Source: Hydrocarboniphaga effusa AP103 (GTDB lineage Bacteria > Pseudomonadota > Gammaproteobacteria > Nevskiales > Nevskiaceae). From it: DNA of 64,000 nucleotides. The number at the start of each line of letters is the position of its first letter. The stretch's first letter is position 1. A program made the position numbers and the translations under genes. The notes below the pieces were generated by a model. It searched no databases, had not been told where the DNA came from, and saw only the letters and a list, made by a program, of their open reading frames with translations. Positions 22,629 through 31,855 of this stretch are shown piece by piece. Location of the stretch: the NCBI RefSeq assembly GCF_000271305.1, contig NZ_AKGD01000003.1:310001-374000 (forward strand), read 5' to 3'.

Positions 22629-24152
22629 TCAGAGCGTCGGGGCGTGATAGCCGCCGGTCTGCTTCTCGATCATCGCGAGCGCGGCGATCACGACGTCGTC
22701 GCGCCAGGGCTGGGCGACCACTTGAATGCCGAGCGGCAAGCCGGCCTCGTCCTTCGATGTCGTCGCGCGTACGACGCCCGCGGGCCAGCCCGTGGTGTTG
22801 TACTGGCTGTTGTAGCCGCCGCCGGGATTCGGCCCATTGGGTGGGCGCGTGAATTCGGGCGGCACCGGCTTGGGCGCCGTGGCGCTGCTCGGGCAGACGA
22901 TGAGGTCGTACTGCTCGAACCAGGTCAGCTGTTCGCTCTTGATCGCGTCCATCGCCTCGCAGGCCGCGGTGAATTCGGCACTGCTGATCTCGTCGCCATC
23001 CAGCCGCAGGCCCGGCGAGGCTTGGAGGCTGCCGTGCTTCTTGAGCAGCCGACGCATGTTGTCTCCGCCGCTGGCGCTGCTGAAGCGCCGACGCGCGTCG
23101 GAGAGCTCCTTCATCTTCGGCGGCATGTCCTGCGTGACCTTGCAGCCTGCGCTCTGGAAGTAGCCGACGCATTGCGTGACCATCGCCTTGATCTCGGCGC
23201 TCGGCTCGGTGACGCCGTCGCTCAGGTAATACGCGACGCGCAGCTTCTTGATCTCGACCTTTCCGGGATCGCCGAGCGGAACCGGCGCCATCGCCGCATC
23301 CGAAGCATCGGGTCCGGCGACGATCGGCAACAGTAGCGCGAGGTCTTCGACATAGCGCGCCATCGGACCGGTCTCCTGGAAGTTATCGTAGGCGCCGCCG
23401 TAGCCGACGATGTGCCCGGTGCGCGGCACGCGTCCGTACGTGGGCTTGATGCCGGCGATACCGTTGAAGTTGGAAGGCCCGCGAATGCTGCCGCCATAGT
23501 CCGAGCCGATATCGAAGTACGCGCCGCCGGCCGCGACGATCGCGCCCGCGCCACCCGAAGAACCCGCCGGCGAATACCGCTGGCCGTAGGCGTTGTAGGT
23601 CTGCCCGTAGACGAGGTTGTAAGTGCCGCGCGCACCGCCGCCGAGCGTGAACTCGGGCGTGTTGCTCTTGCCCAGCAGAATGCCGCCGGCTTCGCGCAGG
23701 CGCGCGACCACGGTGGCGTCGGCGCCCGGCACATATTGCTTGCGGCCGAGCGTGCCGCCGGTGGAAACCACGCCGCCGGTGTCGAACGAGTCCTTGATCG
23801 TGAACGGCACGCCGTGCAGCGGACCCTTGGTCTTGCCGGCTGCGAGCATCTTGTCGAGCTCGGCCGCTTCGGCGTAGGCGCGTTCGCGGCAGGTGAAGAC
23901 TACCGCGTTGAGCGTGGGATTCACTTCGTCGATGCGCGCATAGCAGCGCTTGACGAGTTCGGTGGCGCTGATTTCGCCTTTGCGCAGCTTGGCAGCAACG
24001 GCGGTGGCCGACAGCGTGAGCACGTCGCCGGACGCGAGCGCAGCGAACGCAGGCGAAAATTGAGCCAAGGCCAGCGCGCCACCGGCGGCGGTGACGCTGC
24101 TGCCGAGAAATCGTCGGCGCGAAAGCGAGGGTGTCGTGTTGGGCTTGAACAT
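22629..24152 (-). CDS. Tat-exported amidase-signature hydrolase (amidase 9)
   Basis: 507 residues from the ATG at 24152, chosen over an in-frame ATG at 24191 because GGAG precedes it and because it gives a compact Tat leader (SRRRFLGSSV, residues 11-20, then PAFA). The triad is Lys120 (TIKDSFDT), cis-Ser198 (AGSSGG) and Ser222 (GSDYGGSIR). It is the sister of amidase 7, with amidase 8 lying between them, so the order suggests more than one duplication. It is the first gene of the three-amidase operon. Confidence 0.92.
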   Translation of the reverse strand: MFKPNTTPSLSRRRFLGSSVTAAGGALALAQFSPAFAALASGDVLTLSATAVAAKLRKGEISATELVKRCYARIDEVNPTLNAVVFTCRERAYAEAAELDKMLAAGKTKGPLHGVPFTIKDSFDTGGVVSTGGTLGRKQYVPGADATVVARLREAGGILLGKSNTPEFTLGGGARGTYNLVYGQTYNAYGQRYSPAGSSGGAGAIVAAGGAYFDIGSDYGGSIRGPSNFNGIAGIKPTYGRVPRTGHIVGYGGAYDNFQETGPMARYVEDLALLLPIVAGPDASDAAMAPVPLGDPGKVEIKKLRVAYYLSDGVTEPSAEIKAMVTQCVGYFQSAGCKVTQDMPPKMKELSDARRRFSSASGGDNMRRLLKKHGSLQASPGLRLDGDEISSAEFTAACEAMDAIKSEQLTWFEQYDLIVCPSSATAPKPVPPEFTRPPNGPNPGGGYNSQYNTTGWPAGVVRATTSKDEAGLPLGIQVVAQPWRDDVVIAALAMIEKQTGGYHAPTL

Positions 24153-24267
24153 CGTCGGCGGGCTCCGTCGTGTTGGTGTTCTGCTGGCCATGAGTCAGAC
24201 GCGCGGGGCATGCGAAACCCCACGCCGTTCGTCATGAACAGCGCTGTTCGGTTCGATAGGGAATGCG

Positions 24268-24321
24268 AAAAAAAAGGCCGCCGGCCGTTTCACTGGAGAG
24301 TGGAAGGAGCCGGCCGGCGGC
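24268..24321 (-). terminator. Rho-independent terminator of the asparaginase/acetamidase operon
   Basis: On the minus strand a perfect 11-bp stem (GCCGCCGGCCG with CGGCCGGCGGC) is followed by CCTTTTTTTTCG. It lies about 70 bases after the acetamidase stop and separates this operon from the amidase 9-8-7 operon. Confidence 0.88.
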
Positions 24322-24390
24322 AGGGGCTGGGAAGCTCGGCTCGGACACTCGTGACATCCGGGCCCAGCGTCCACTGACGCTGCAGGAAGT

Positions 24391-25503
24391 TCAGCGCCCT
24401 TTGGGCGCAGGCGCCCAAAACGGGTTCTTGTCCTTGAGGAACAAGCTTTTCGGAATCATCGCGTGGATGCCCTTGGTGTCGTCGACCACTTGCGTCACGC
24501 GAAAATCGATGCCGATGCTGCCGAGCGCGAACGCGCGTTCGAACGGCAACTGCTTGGTCTCGGCGAGGAAAGCATTGGTTTCGCGGATCGCCATCGTCAT
24601 CGCGTTGTCGAGATCCGGGTCGAGGCCGAAGCTGATGTAGTGCGTCGGTGTTTCGGCACGCGGAACCTTGAGCCCGGTGTTCTTGTGCAGGATGAACTGC
24701 AGCACCGCCGTGTTGGCGGTCTCGATCGCGTTGACGGTGATCTCGCCATCGCCTTGCGCCGCGTGCGCATCGCCGGTGTAGAACAGCCCGCCCGGATGAA
24801 ACACCGGCAGGAACAGCGTGGTGCCGTCGACGAGTTCCTTGCAGTCGAGATTGCCGCCGAACAGGCCCGGCGGACCGCTGCGGCGATTCGCACCTTCGCT
24901 GGCGGCCGGAAGCGTGCCCATCACGCCCATGAACGGCGCCAGCGGAACCGCGATGTCGGGCATGAACTGTCCGATCGTGCGCTTGGCATCGAAGCCGACG
25001 ACGAAGCTGAAAGGCTCTCTGACGTCATCCGGAATGCCGCCGCGTCCGGGCCGTCCGCCGACGGTGCCATACGGAATGCGCGGCACCACCGACTTGATGC
25101 GCACTTCGAGCGTATCGCCGGGCATCGCACCTTCGACCGCGATCGGGCCGACGATCAGATGGCCGCTTTGAATGCCGGCCTGGCGCGGTGTTTCCTTGAC
25201 GACGCGGACGATCTCCTGGATCGCAACGGTTTCTTCGGCATTGAGCTTGATGCCTTGCTTGGCGATCCAGCTCATCGCGTCTTCGTCGCCCCAGCGATTG
25301 CCGCCGCCGGTGTCGATGCGCACGGTGGCGCCCGACTTGACCGTGAGAATGGGCTTTTTGTCGGCCGGATAGTTGCCGATCACCGAGTTGTCGGGTGTCA
25401 GCTTGACGTGATGCTCGTAGGCCGGCATCGCGGCGCTGCTCGCACCGCAGAGCAGCAACAGGCACAGCGCGAGCGGGGCACGGCGCAGGCGATCAGTATT
25501 CAT
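24391..25503 (-). CDS. Secreted acetamidase/formamidase family protein
   Basis: 370 residues of the FmdA/AmdA family, which hydrolyses small aliphatic amides to ammonia and acid and is unrelated to the amidase-signature fold. A Sec signal (LALCLLLLCGASSAA) precedes the mature chain, which is unusual because characterised formamidases are cytoplasmic. Family motifs are PGDTLEVRIKSVVPR, GGNLDCKELVDG, LPVFHPGGLFYTGDAH and AAQGDGEI. The ATG at 25503 lies inside the last codons of asparaginase A (11-base overlap), indicating translational coupling. It is the last gene of a three-gene operon. Confidence 0.88.
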   Translation of the reverse strand: MNTDRLRRAPLALCLLLLCGASSAAMPAYEHHVKLTPDNSVIGNYPADKKPILTVKSGATVRIDTGGGNRWGDEDAMSWIAKQGIKLNAEETVAIQEIVRVVKETPRQAGIQSGHLIVGPIAVEGAMPGDTLEVRIKSVVPRIPYGTVGGRPGRGGIPDDVREPFSFVVGFDAKRTIGQFMPDIAVPLAPFMGVMGTLPAASEGANRRSGPPGLFGGNLDCKELVDGTTLFLPVFHPGGLFYTGDAHAAQGDGEITVNAIETANTAVLQFILHKNTGLKVPRAETPTHYISFGLDPDLDNAMTMAIRETNAFLAETKQLPFERAFALGSIGIDFRVTQVVDDTKGIHAMIPKSLFLKDKNPFWAPAPKGR

Positions 25504-26617
25504 TGAAGATTCTCGTGATTTCGTTGATGTCGCTGGTCTTGGTGAGCGCGAGTTGCAGCAGGATGCGAGCCTTCTCGGGCTTGAGGTTGTCGCCCGGAAC
25601 GATCTTGGCATCACGCCTGCGCGGTGTGTCCTGCACACGGCCGCCATGCGTGCGCGCGGTGGCGACCACGATCACGCCCTTTTCCTGCGCGCGCTTGATC
25701 GCATCGTTCTCGCTCGCGGTCGGGCTACCGGCGCCGGTGCCTTCGACGATGATGCCCTTGGCGCCGTTGGCGACCATCGCATCGATCAGGTAACCGGGCG
25801 CTTCGCGATACGCGTAGGCCACTTCGACGACTGGCAGACTCGGATAAGCCTTGCCGGCGAACTCGGAGCCATCGGTGTGGCGGCGCACGGGCTCGCGGTA
25901 GAACACGATGCGATCCGGATCGGCGTAGCCGAGCGCGCCGACATCGACACCGATGAAGGTGTTGGTGCGATACGCGCTGGTCTTGTCGACATCGCGCGCC
26001 GTATTGATGAGCTGGTTCATCGCGTGCAGCACGCCCTTGCCCCAGGCTTCTTTGGACGCGGCCACGCGCACGGCGTCGTAGAGATTGCGCGGGCCGTCGC
26101 CCGACAAGCCCGTCCACGGACGCTGCGATCCGACCAGCACGATGGGCTTGTCGGTCTTGACCACCAGGTTCAGGTAATACGCGGTTTCGGCCATCGAGTT
26201 GGTGCCGTGCGTGAGCACGATGCCCTTGATCTTCGGATCGCGCACGAGCTCGTTCATGCGCTTGGCGATGCGCGCCTGATCGTCGTAGCTCGCGGGCTCC
26301 TTGGCGTCTTCGGCAGGACGCTCGTCGTCGATGACGATGTTGGCGACGCCGCGCAGCTCGGGCAGGTCGTCGACCCAATCCTGCGGATCGACGCGCTTGT
26401 TTTCCTTGCCGCCGTAATTGGTGACGTTGAGGCGCGGCGTGCCACGGCTCGCGATGGTGCCGCCGTAGGACATCAGCACGATGGTCGGCAGCCTGGAGAC
26501 ATCCGCCGGCATCGCCGGCGGTGGTGCGTGGCGCGGAATTTCCTGCGCGAATGCGGCGGAGCAGAGCAGCGCGCCAGCGAGATTCAGTGCGGCGACGAGT
26601 GAAAGATTGCGAGTCAT
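25493..26617 (-). CDS. Exported asparaginase/glutaminase-like protein A with altered active site
   Basis: 374 residues of the type II asparaginase fold, with a Sec signal (residues 1-24, AAFA). The first nucleophile region is present (SYGGTIAS, Thr54), and so are the GSQRP...SGDGPRNLYDAV segment and Lys189. The second motif reads THGTNSMAET: Thr139 is kept but the Asp that normally follows (Asp90 in E. coli AnsB) is Asn140. The GSQD-type substrate loop between the two motifs is replaced by DDERPAEDAK. The fold assignment is firm; L-asparagine as substrate is doubtful. It is the middle gene of the operon, 18 bases after asparaginase B. Confidence 0.85.
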   Translation of the reverse strand: MTRNLSLVAALNLAGALLCSAAFAQEIPRHAPPPAMPADVSRLPTIVLMSYGGTIASRGTPRLNVTNYGGKENKRVDPQDWVDDLPELRGVANIVIDDERPAEDAKEPASYDDQARIAKRMNELVRDPKIKGIVLTHGTNSMAETAYYLNLVVKTDKPIVLVGSQRPWTGLSGDGPRNLYDAVRVAASKEAWGKGVLHAMNQLINTARDVDKTSAYRTNTFIGVDVGALGYADPDRIVFYREPVRRHTDGSEFAGKAYPSLPVVEVAYAYREAPGYLIDAMVANGAKGIIVEGTGAGSPTASENDAIKRAQEKGVIVVATARTHGGRVQDTPRRRDAKIVPGDNLKPEKARILLQLALTKTSDINEITRIFNEY

Positions 26618-26635
26618 GATCTGTTCTCGTCCCGA

Positions 26636-27682
26636 TCAATACTGGTTGAACATGCGCTGGATTTCCTTCGGATCGCTGGTCTTGGTCAGCGCCAGGCGCA
26701 GCAGGATGCGCGCCTTCATCGGCAGCAGGTTGTCGGAGGTCACGCGCTTTTCGGCAGCGGCTTTCTCGCTCTCGACGACGCGGCCGGAACCCTTGCGATC
26801 GCTGCTGACGATGAGCACGCCTTTTTCCTGCGCGCGCTTGATCGCGTCCTTGTCTCCGCCCGTCAGCACCAGGCCTTTGGCTCCGGCGGCGACGAAGGCA
26901 TCGATCGCGGTGCCGTCGTCCTCCTGGTAGCCGTAGGTGATGTCGACGCGCGGCAGCGTGCTGAGCTTGGAGACATCGAACTCCGACTTGCTCGTGTGCC
27001 GGTACGTGGGCTTGCGGTAGAACACGATCTGGTCGGAATCGGCATAGCCGAGCGGGCCGAGATCGCGCGCGACGAAGGTGTCCGTGCGATAGGTGTTGCC
27101 CTTGGTGGTATCGCGCGCCGCGTTGATCTCGTCGTTGAGCAGGATCATCACGCCCATGCCGCGCGCCTTCGGCGAGCCGGCCACGCGCACTGCGTTGTAG
27201 AGATTGAACGGGCCGTCGCGGCTGACGGCGGTGAACGGCCGCATCGCCCCGACCAGCACCACCGGCTTGTCGGACTTGACGACGAGGTTGAGGAAATACG
27301 CGGTTTCTTCGAGCGTCGCGGTGCCGTGCGTGACGACGGCGCCGGCCGACTCGGGCTTGGCCAGCCAGGCGTTGATCTCCTTGGCGAGCCTGAGCTGGAT
27401 CTCGGTGTTCACGCTCGGCGAGCCGACGTTGGAGATCTCCATGTATTCGAGCTGCGCCACTTCCTTGAGCTCGGGCAGATCGTTGACGAGCTGCTCGGGC
27501 GTGACCTTGCCGTCGCTGTATTCCATGAGCTTCTGGCGATGCGCGCCACGGCTCTGGATGGTTCCGCCGGTGGTGAACAGGCGCACTTTCGGCAGCGGGC
27601 CTGCGCTGCTCTGTGCGGACGCGGGTGCGGATGCCAGAGCGGTGGCGATCAGGGCCAGGCTCAACAACAGGTTTCGGATCAT
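26636..27682 (-). CDS. Exported asparaginase/glutaminase-like protein B with altered active site
   Basis: 348 residues from the ATG at 27682, which gives a clean Sec signal (MIRNLLLSLA through ASA); the longer frame upstream has no signal. TTGGTIQS (Thr41) and the GAMRPFTAVSRDGPFNLYNAV segment are typical of type II asparaginases. The catalytic motif is THGTATLEET, with Ala122 in place of the conserved Asp, and the substrate loop reads NVGSPSVN, where the usual Gln after GS is Pro. It opens the operon with asparaginase A and the acetamidase. Its changes differ from those of its neighbour, so the two may have diverged separately. Confidence 0.85.
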   Translation of the reverse strand: MIRNLLLSLALIATALASAPASAQSSAGPLPKVRLFTTGGTIQSRGAHRQKLMEYSDGKVTPEQLVNDLPELKEVAQLEYMEISNVGSPSVNTEIQLRLAKEINAWLAKPESAGAVVTHGTATLEETAYFLNLVVKSDKPVVLVGAMRPFTAVSRDGPFNLYNAVRVAGSPKARGMGVMILLNDEINAARDTTKGNTYRTDTFVARDLGPLGYADSDQIVFYRKPTYRHTSKSEFDVSKLSTLPRVDITYGYQEDDGTAIDAFVAAGAKGLVLTGGDKDAIKRAQEKGVLIVSSDRKGSGRVVESEKAAAEKRVTSDNLLPMKARILLRLALTKTSDPKEIQRMFNQY

Positions 27683-27824
27683 GTGAGAAGGCTTGGTTGC
27701 AAGCGTTGATGTGATGAGTCGGTGGAGGGCGGACAGCGGGGGCCTGTCGGCACCGCGTGGGCGGAGCCGCCTCGATGGAAGGCAGAGGTTTCGGTGCGGG
27801 GCGCAGCGGCGGCGCGGTGAGGCG

Positions 27825-29540
27825 CTAGTGCGGCACGCTGCGCTCCGGTTCGATCTCGCGCAGCCAGGCCGCGAGTAGCCGGCGCCCACCGTCCGCGTTC
27901 ATCTGCGGGCGCCCCGCATGCGCAATCGGATCGCCGCTGTCGAGCGCCAGCTGCAACCAGTTGGCCGCTTCACGCACGTGATCGCGATGCTCCGCGAGCC
28001 CCGATGCGTCGGGGCTGCGATGCGCCAGCGTGGGCAGTACCAGATGCTCGAGCCGCGATTGGTTGTAGATCAGCAAGGCCAGCTTGGCCTGCCGGTCCGC
28101 ACTCGGATGCAGCTCGACCAGGCGCCGTTCGATCGGCAGTTGCCCGTTCATGAGCGCGAAGGCGGAGCGTGCTTCGCTCGCGGCGCCGTTCGCCTGTCCG
28201 GATTGCGAAAGTTTCTGTGCCTGAAGCAGATGCGCGAGATAGTCGCTCTGCGCACCCTGCCAGACCGAGACGGCGCCGACGCTCAGTACCCCGAGCGGAA
28301 TGCCGAAATAGGCCAGCTGCCGCAGCGCGACGCGCGAGGCCGGAGCTTGGTCGCGGGTCGTCGATGGCTGCGTGTTCGCAAGCGCGGGCAAGGCCAGTGG
28401 GCCGCGATTGTCCGGCTGGCGCAGCTTCCAGATGAAGCCGTCGAAGTAGTAGTGCATGAGCGTCGAGGTCAGGCCCAGCGAGATCAGCAGGGCCATGAGC
28501 CAGCGGCTGTCCCAGTTCGTCGTCAGCAGCTCGCCATAACCAAGACACAGCGCGACGTAAGCGGCGCCGATGATCCAGCCTCCGCGTGCATGCACGCGCA
28601 AGAACCAGCCGGCACGCGCGCGCTGCGGCTGCGCGGCGAGGCCGCGGTTGTAGCGCCAGACGATCGCCAGATATTGCGTCATGTGCACGATGCCAACGGC
28701 CGCGAAGCCGGCCTTGAAACTCCAGCCCGGAGCGAGTTTTTCGATCAGTGCGTTCGGCGTGTACGTGAGCAGCATCACGCCGAAGCTGCTCGCGAACAGC
28801 GCGAGCTTGCTGCGGCTGACGAAGTAGTGGTGGCGCCTGCACCAGAGCAGGTACACCGCATACGCCGCGGTCGCCGCGAGCGCGACGAACAGGCTCAGCT
28901 GCTGCAGCGCGGAGATCATGTGCGGCGGAAACGCGAGCAGCAGCGGCAGGCCGGCGCTCTGATACAGGTCTTCGAGCAGGCCCGCGAGCCATTCGCCCGC
29001 GGCGAGCATGATGGCGATGAACCAGCTCGCGCACAGCAGCAGGTCCATGCGCGCGGCGAGCTTGCGCGGAGCCGCGTTGTGGCGATCGTAGAGGCGCATG
29101 AAGCCGTAGTGCTGCATCAGGAAATGCCACGGGTCCCAGATCACCGCGAGCAGGAACACGTACAGCAGGTTTTCGATCGGCAGGTCGTGCGTGATAAGCC
29201 AGACGCCGGCCGCCATCGACAGCGAGAACGGCAGCAGCGGGGCGATGACGAAGGTGGCGCGATGGCGGCGGAACAGTTCGACATCGCCGTAGATGCGGAT
29301 GAAGGTCGGCAGATGGTGCGCAACCGTCATGACGATGTGCGTGGTGACGATCAGGGCGGTCGCCGCAACGGCGCCGAGCGTTGCGAACATGATCAGCGCA
29401 ACGGCCAGCACGAGCAGCGGCGCAAGAATGATTGCGGCCATGTCCTGGGCCGGATCGAGGATCCAGTTCTGCCGGGGCGCCCGCTGCGCCGGGGCGGCAG
29501 TCAGCGGCAGCGCATCGACCAGGCCCTGGCTGTTGGCCAT
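27825..29540 (-). CDS. Polytopic membrane protein with conserved-looking histidine clusters
   Basis: 571 residues; no family recognised. About ten hydrophobic segments span residues 33-430, then a soluble helical C-terminal region of about 140 residues. Histidines cluster next to membrane segments: THIVMTVAHHLPTF (His68, 75, 76), WDPWHFLMQHYGFMRLYDRH (His139, 144, 154), IVHMTQY (His286) and MHYYFDGFIWK (His363). This pattern recalls membrane di-metal oxygenases and desaturases, but no canonical HxxHH boxes are present. It ends 142 bases before asparaginase B on the same strand. Function unknown. Confidence 0.75.
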   Translation of the reverse strand: MANSQGLVDALPLTAAPAQRAPRQNWILDPAQDMAAIILAPLLVLAVALIMFATLGAVAATALIVTTHIVMTVAHHLPTFIRIYGDVELFRRHRATFVIAPLLPFSLSMAAGVWLITHDLPIENLLYVFLLAVIWDPWHFLMQHYGFMRLYDRHNAAPRKLAARMDLLLCASWFIAIMLAAGEWLAGLLEDLYQSAGLPLLLAFPPHMISALQQLSLFVALAATAAYAVYLLWCRRHHYFVSRSKLALFASSFGVMLLTYTPNALIEKLAPGWSFKAGFAAVGIVHMTQYLAIVWRYNRGLAAQPQRARAGWFLRVHARGGWIIGAAYVALCLGYGELLTTNWDSRWLMALLISLGLTSTLMHYYFDGFIWKLRQPDNRGPLALPALANTQPSTTRDQAPASRVALRQLAYFGIPLGVLSVGAVSVWQGAQSDYLAHLLQAQKLSQSGQANGAASEARSAFALMNGQLPIERRLVELHPSADRQAKLALLIYNQSRLEHLVLPTLAHRSPDASGLAEHRDHVREAANWLQLALDSGDPIAHAGRPQMNADGGRRLLAAWLREIEPERSVPH

Positions 29541-29618
29541 CTCACGTCCTTCGCGTCGGGTTCCTAACTTCTGACGAACGCCGAAGCGGTCACCCTACGT
29601 GTGCGCGGAATGCCTCGT

Positions 29619-30542
29619 TCAGCGCACCGACGCCATGCGCTGCAGCGCTTGCCTGATCGCCTGCCACGAAGGCCCTTCCGGCGCCACCGGATCGAAGTGG
29701 CCGCTGCCGATGCGGATCAGCCGGGCCTCGTCGCCGGCCGCCTGGGCCGCTTTGACGTAGCGCTCGACCGAGGCGGAATCGACGATGGGATCGCGCTCGC
29801 CCTGGATCAGCCATTGCTCGGCCTGCAGCGGCAGCAGCTCGATCGGCGAGACCTGCGAGTAGCGTTTCGGCACGGCCTGCGGCGAGCCGCCCATGAGCGG
29901 TTCGACCGAGCCGTGGCAGCTGTCGGCCGGGCCGTTGCGGTACTGGGCGAGGTCGGTGATCGCGGCGAGGCCGATCACGCCGCGGATCGGCACCGCGCCG
30001 TCCGCATGCAGCGGGCTGCCGAGCCCGAGACGCGGGCGGCTCGCGGCCCAGAGGGCGAGCTGGCCGCCGGCCGAGTGGCCGAGCGTGACGACGCGGCCCA
30101 GGTCGAGCGCGCGCGTCGTCGCCAGGCCGCGCAGCTGGTCGATCGCGGCGCCGACGTCGTTGAACGTGTTGGGCCAGCCACCGCCGTCTTCGCCGAGCCG
30201 GCGATATTCGATCGTCCAGGTCGCGTAGCCTTCGGCGCTCAGCGCGGCCGCGAGATGGCGCATGTAGGCGTAGTCGAAATCGGCGAGCCAGCAACCGCCG
30301 TGAATCAGCACCACGACCGGGGTGGGGCCTTTCGCCTCGACAGGCAGCCGGAGCTCGCCGAACTGCGAGGTTTCGGGGCCATAGGCGATGCGTTCGCCGG
30401 CCGGCGGCAGCGGCCGCGCAGCGAGTTCGGACCAGCTCAGCAGGGGCGGCTCGGATGCGGTTTTCGGCGGCGTGGCCGGGTGCTGGACGCAGGCTGCGCA
30501 GATCGAGGCGAACAGCAGTACGGGTACGGGCAGGTGCTTCAC
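29619..30542 (-). CDS. Exported alpha/beta hydrolase coupled to kynureninase (possible kynurenine formamidase)
   Basis: 307 residues from a GTG start whose bases overlap the kynU stop (GTGA), a strong sign of coupling. A hydrophobic leader ends ASICAACVQ, an imperfect lipobox. HGGCW (81-85) forms the oxyanion site, GHSAGG carries nucleophile Ser157, Asp251 is in GERDP and His282 in GSGHFDP. HGGxW with GHSAG is the signature of the animal/fungal-type kynurenine formamidases, which supply kynurenine to kynureninase. The assignment is attractive from motif plus position, but the export signal would separate it from cytoplasmic KynU. A general esterase is the alternative. Confidence 0.7.
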   Translation of the reverse strand: MKHLPVPVLLFASICAACVQHPATPPKTASEPPLLSWSELAARPLPPAGERIAYGPETSQFGELRLPVEAKGPTPVVVLIHGGCWLADFDYAYMRHLAAALSAEGYATWTIEYRRLGEDGGGWPNTFNDVGAAIDQLRGLATTRALDLGRVVTLGHSAGGQLALWAASRPRLGLGSPLHADGAVPIRGVIGLAAITDLAQYRNGPADSCHGSVEPLMGGSPQAVPKRYSQVSPIELLPLQAEQWLIQGERDPIVDSASVERYVKAAQAAGDEARLIRIGSGHFDPVAPEGPSWQAIRQALQRMASVR

Positions 30543-31774
30543 GTGACTTTGGCTCGCAGCTGGAATTCCTCGCGCTGCCACTCGCCCGAGCGCAGCACCT
30601 CGGCGAGCGCGGACACCGCGTCCCAAACATCGGTGTATCGCAAATACAGCGGCGTGAAGCCGAAGCGCAGGATGTCAGGCGCGCGCACGTCGCCGATCAC
30701 GCCGCGCGCGATCAGCGCCTGCATGACCGGCCAGGCCTGCGCATGCCGCAGGCAGACCTGGCTGCCGCGTCGCCCGGGCTCGCGCGGCGTGACGAGCTGG
30801 AGCCCGTGGCCGGCGCAGTGCTGTTCGACGAGCTCGATGAACGCTGCGCTCAGCCGCAGCGATTTCTCGCGGATCTGCGCCATCGGAGCTTCGAGCATCA
30901 GGTCGACCGAGGCTTCGAGCGCGCTCATCGACAGGATCGGCGGCGTGCCGACGAGCAGGCTCGCGATGCCCGCCGCCGGCGCGTAGTGGCCTTCGAACGC
31001 GAACGGGCGCTCGTGGCCGAACCATCCGGTCAGCGGCGAGCGGACCTGCGCGTGCAGGCGCTCGGCGACATGGATCCAGGCCGGCGCGCCGGGCCCGCCG
31101 TTGAAATACTTGTAGCCGCAGCCGACCGCGAAATCGGCCCCGCAGGCCGCCAGCTCGATCGGCAGCGCGCCGGCCGAATGGGCGAGATCCCAGAGCATCA
31201 GCGCTCCGCAGTCGTGAACCTTGCGCGTGATCGCGGCCATGTCGAACAGCTCGCCGGTGCGATAGTTGACGTGGCTCAGCGAAACCACGGCGACGTCCTC
31301 GCCCAAGGCCGAATCGAGCCGGTCGAGCGCCACCGTGCGCAATTCGACGCCGTCGCCGAGCCAGCCCGACAGCCCCTGCGCCATGTACAGGTCGGTCGGG
31401 AAGTTGTCCGCATCCGAGACGATCACACGCCGGCCCGGCCTCAGTTTCACGGCCATCGCGAGCGCCTTGAACAGGTTTACCGAGGTCGAATCGCAGGCCA
31501 CGGTTTCGCCGGGCGCGGCACCGATGAGGCGGCCGATCTTGTCGCCGAGGCGCTGCGGCAGATCGACCCAGCCGTGCCGGTTCCAGCTGCGCACGAGGTC
31601 TTGCGACCATTCCTGGTCGACGACCCGACGCATGCGCTCGGCGCTGGCCTTGGGCATCGCCCCGAGCGAATTGCCGACGAAGTAGAGCTGCCCACGCGGC
31701 AGCGCGAAGCGCTCGCGGAACGGGGCGAGCGGGTCGGCGCGATCGAGGGCTTCGAGGTCGGGGCGCGTGGTCAT
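30539..31774 (-). CDS. kynU: Kynureninase
   Basis: 411 residues, a normal length for the PLP-dependent kynureninase that converts kynurenine to anthranilate and alanine. The frame is open about 900 bases further upstream, but the ATG at 31774 begins the family sequence (LDRADPLAPFRERFALP). Visible features are YFVGNSLGAMP, SWNRHGWVDLP, the WDLAHSAGALP region that binds PLP and GCGYKYFNGGPG with the PLP lysine. It is divergent from the plus-strand hydrolase (81 bases) and coupled to the exported hydrolase. Tryptophan dioxygenase (kynA) is not in the window. Confidence 0.95.
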   Translation of the reverse strand: MTTRPDLEALDRADPLAPFRERFALPRGQLYFVGNSLGAMPKASAERMRRVVDQEWSQDLVRSWNRHGWVDLPQRLGDKIGRLIGAAPGETVACDSTSVNLFKALAMAVKLRPGRRVIVSDADNFPTDLYMAQGLSGWLGDGVELRTVALDRLDSALGEDVAVVSLSHVNYRTGELFDMAAITRKVHDCGALMLWDLAHSAGALPIELAACGADFAVGCGYKYFNGGPGAPAWIHVAERLHAQVRSPLTGWFGHERPFAFEGHYAPAAGIASLLVGTPPILSMSALEASVDLMLEAPMAQIREKSLRLSAAFIELVEQHCAGHGLQLVTPREPGRRGSQVCLRHAQAWPVMQALIARGVIGDVRAPDILRFGFTPLYLRYTDVWDAVSALAEVLRSGEWQREEFQLRAKVT

Positions 31775-31855
31775 GTCGGTGTGTTCAAGGTCATCGTGGC
31801 TTATACGCCTACAATGCCGCGAACGGATGCTCGACAGACTGAACCCAGGGATCGC

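Noticed and set aside
27918..29567. 549-codon plus-strand frame opposite the His-rich membrane protein
   Set aside because: The minus-strand product has clear membrane helices; the plus product is an Arg/Gln-rich shadow.
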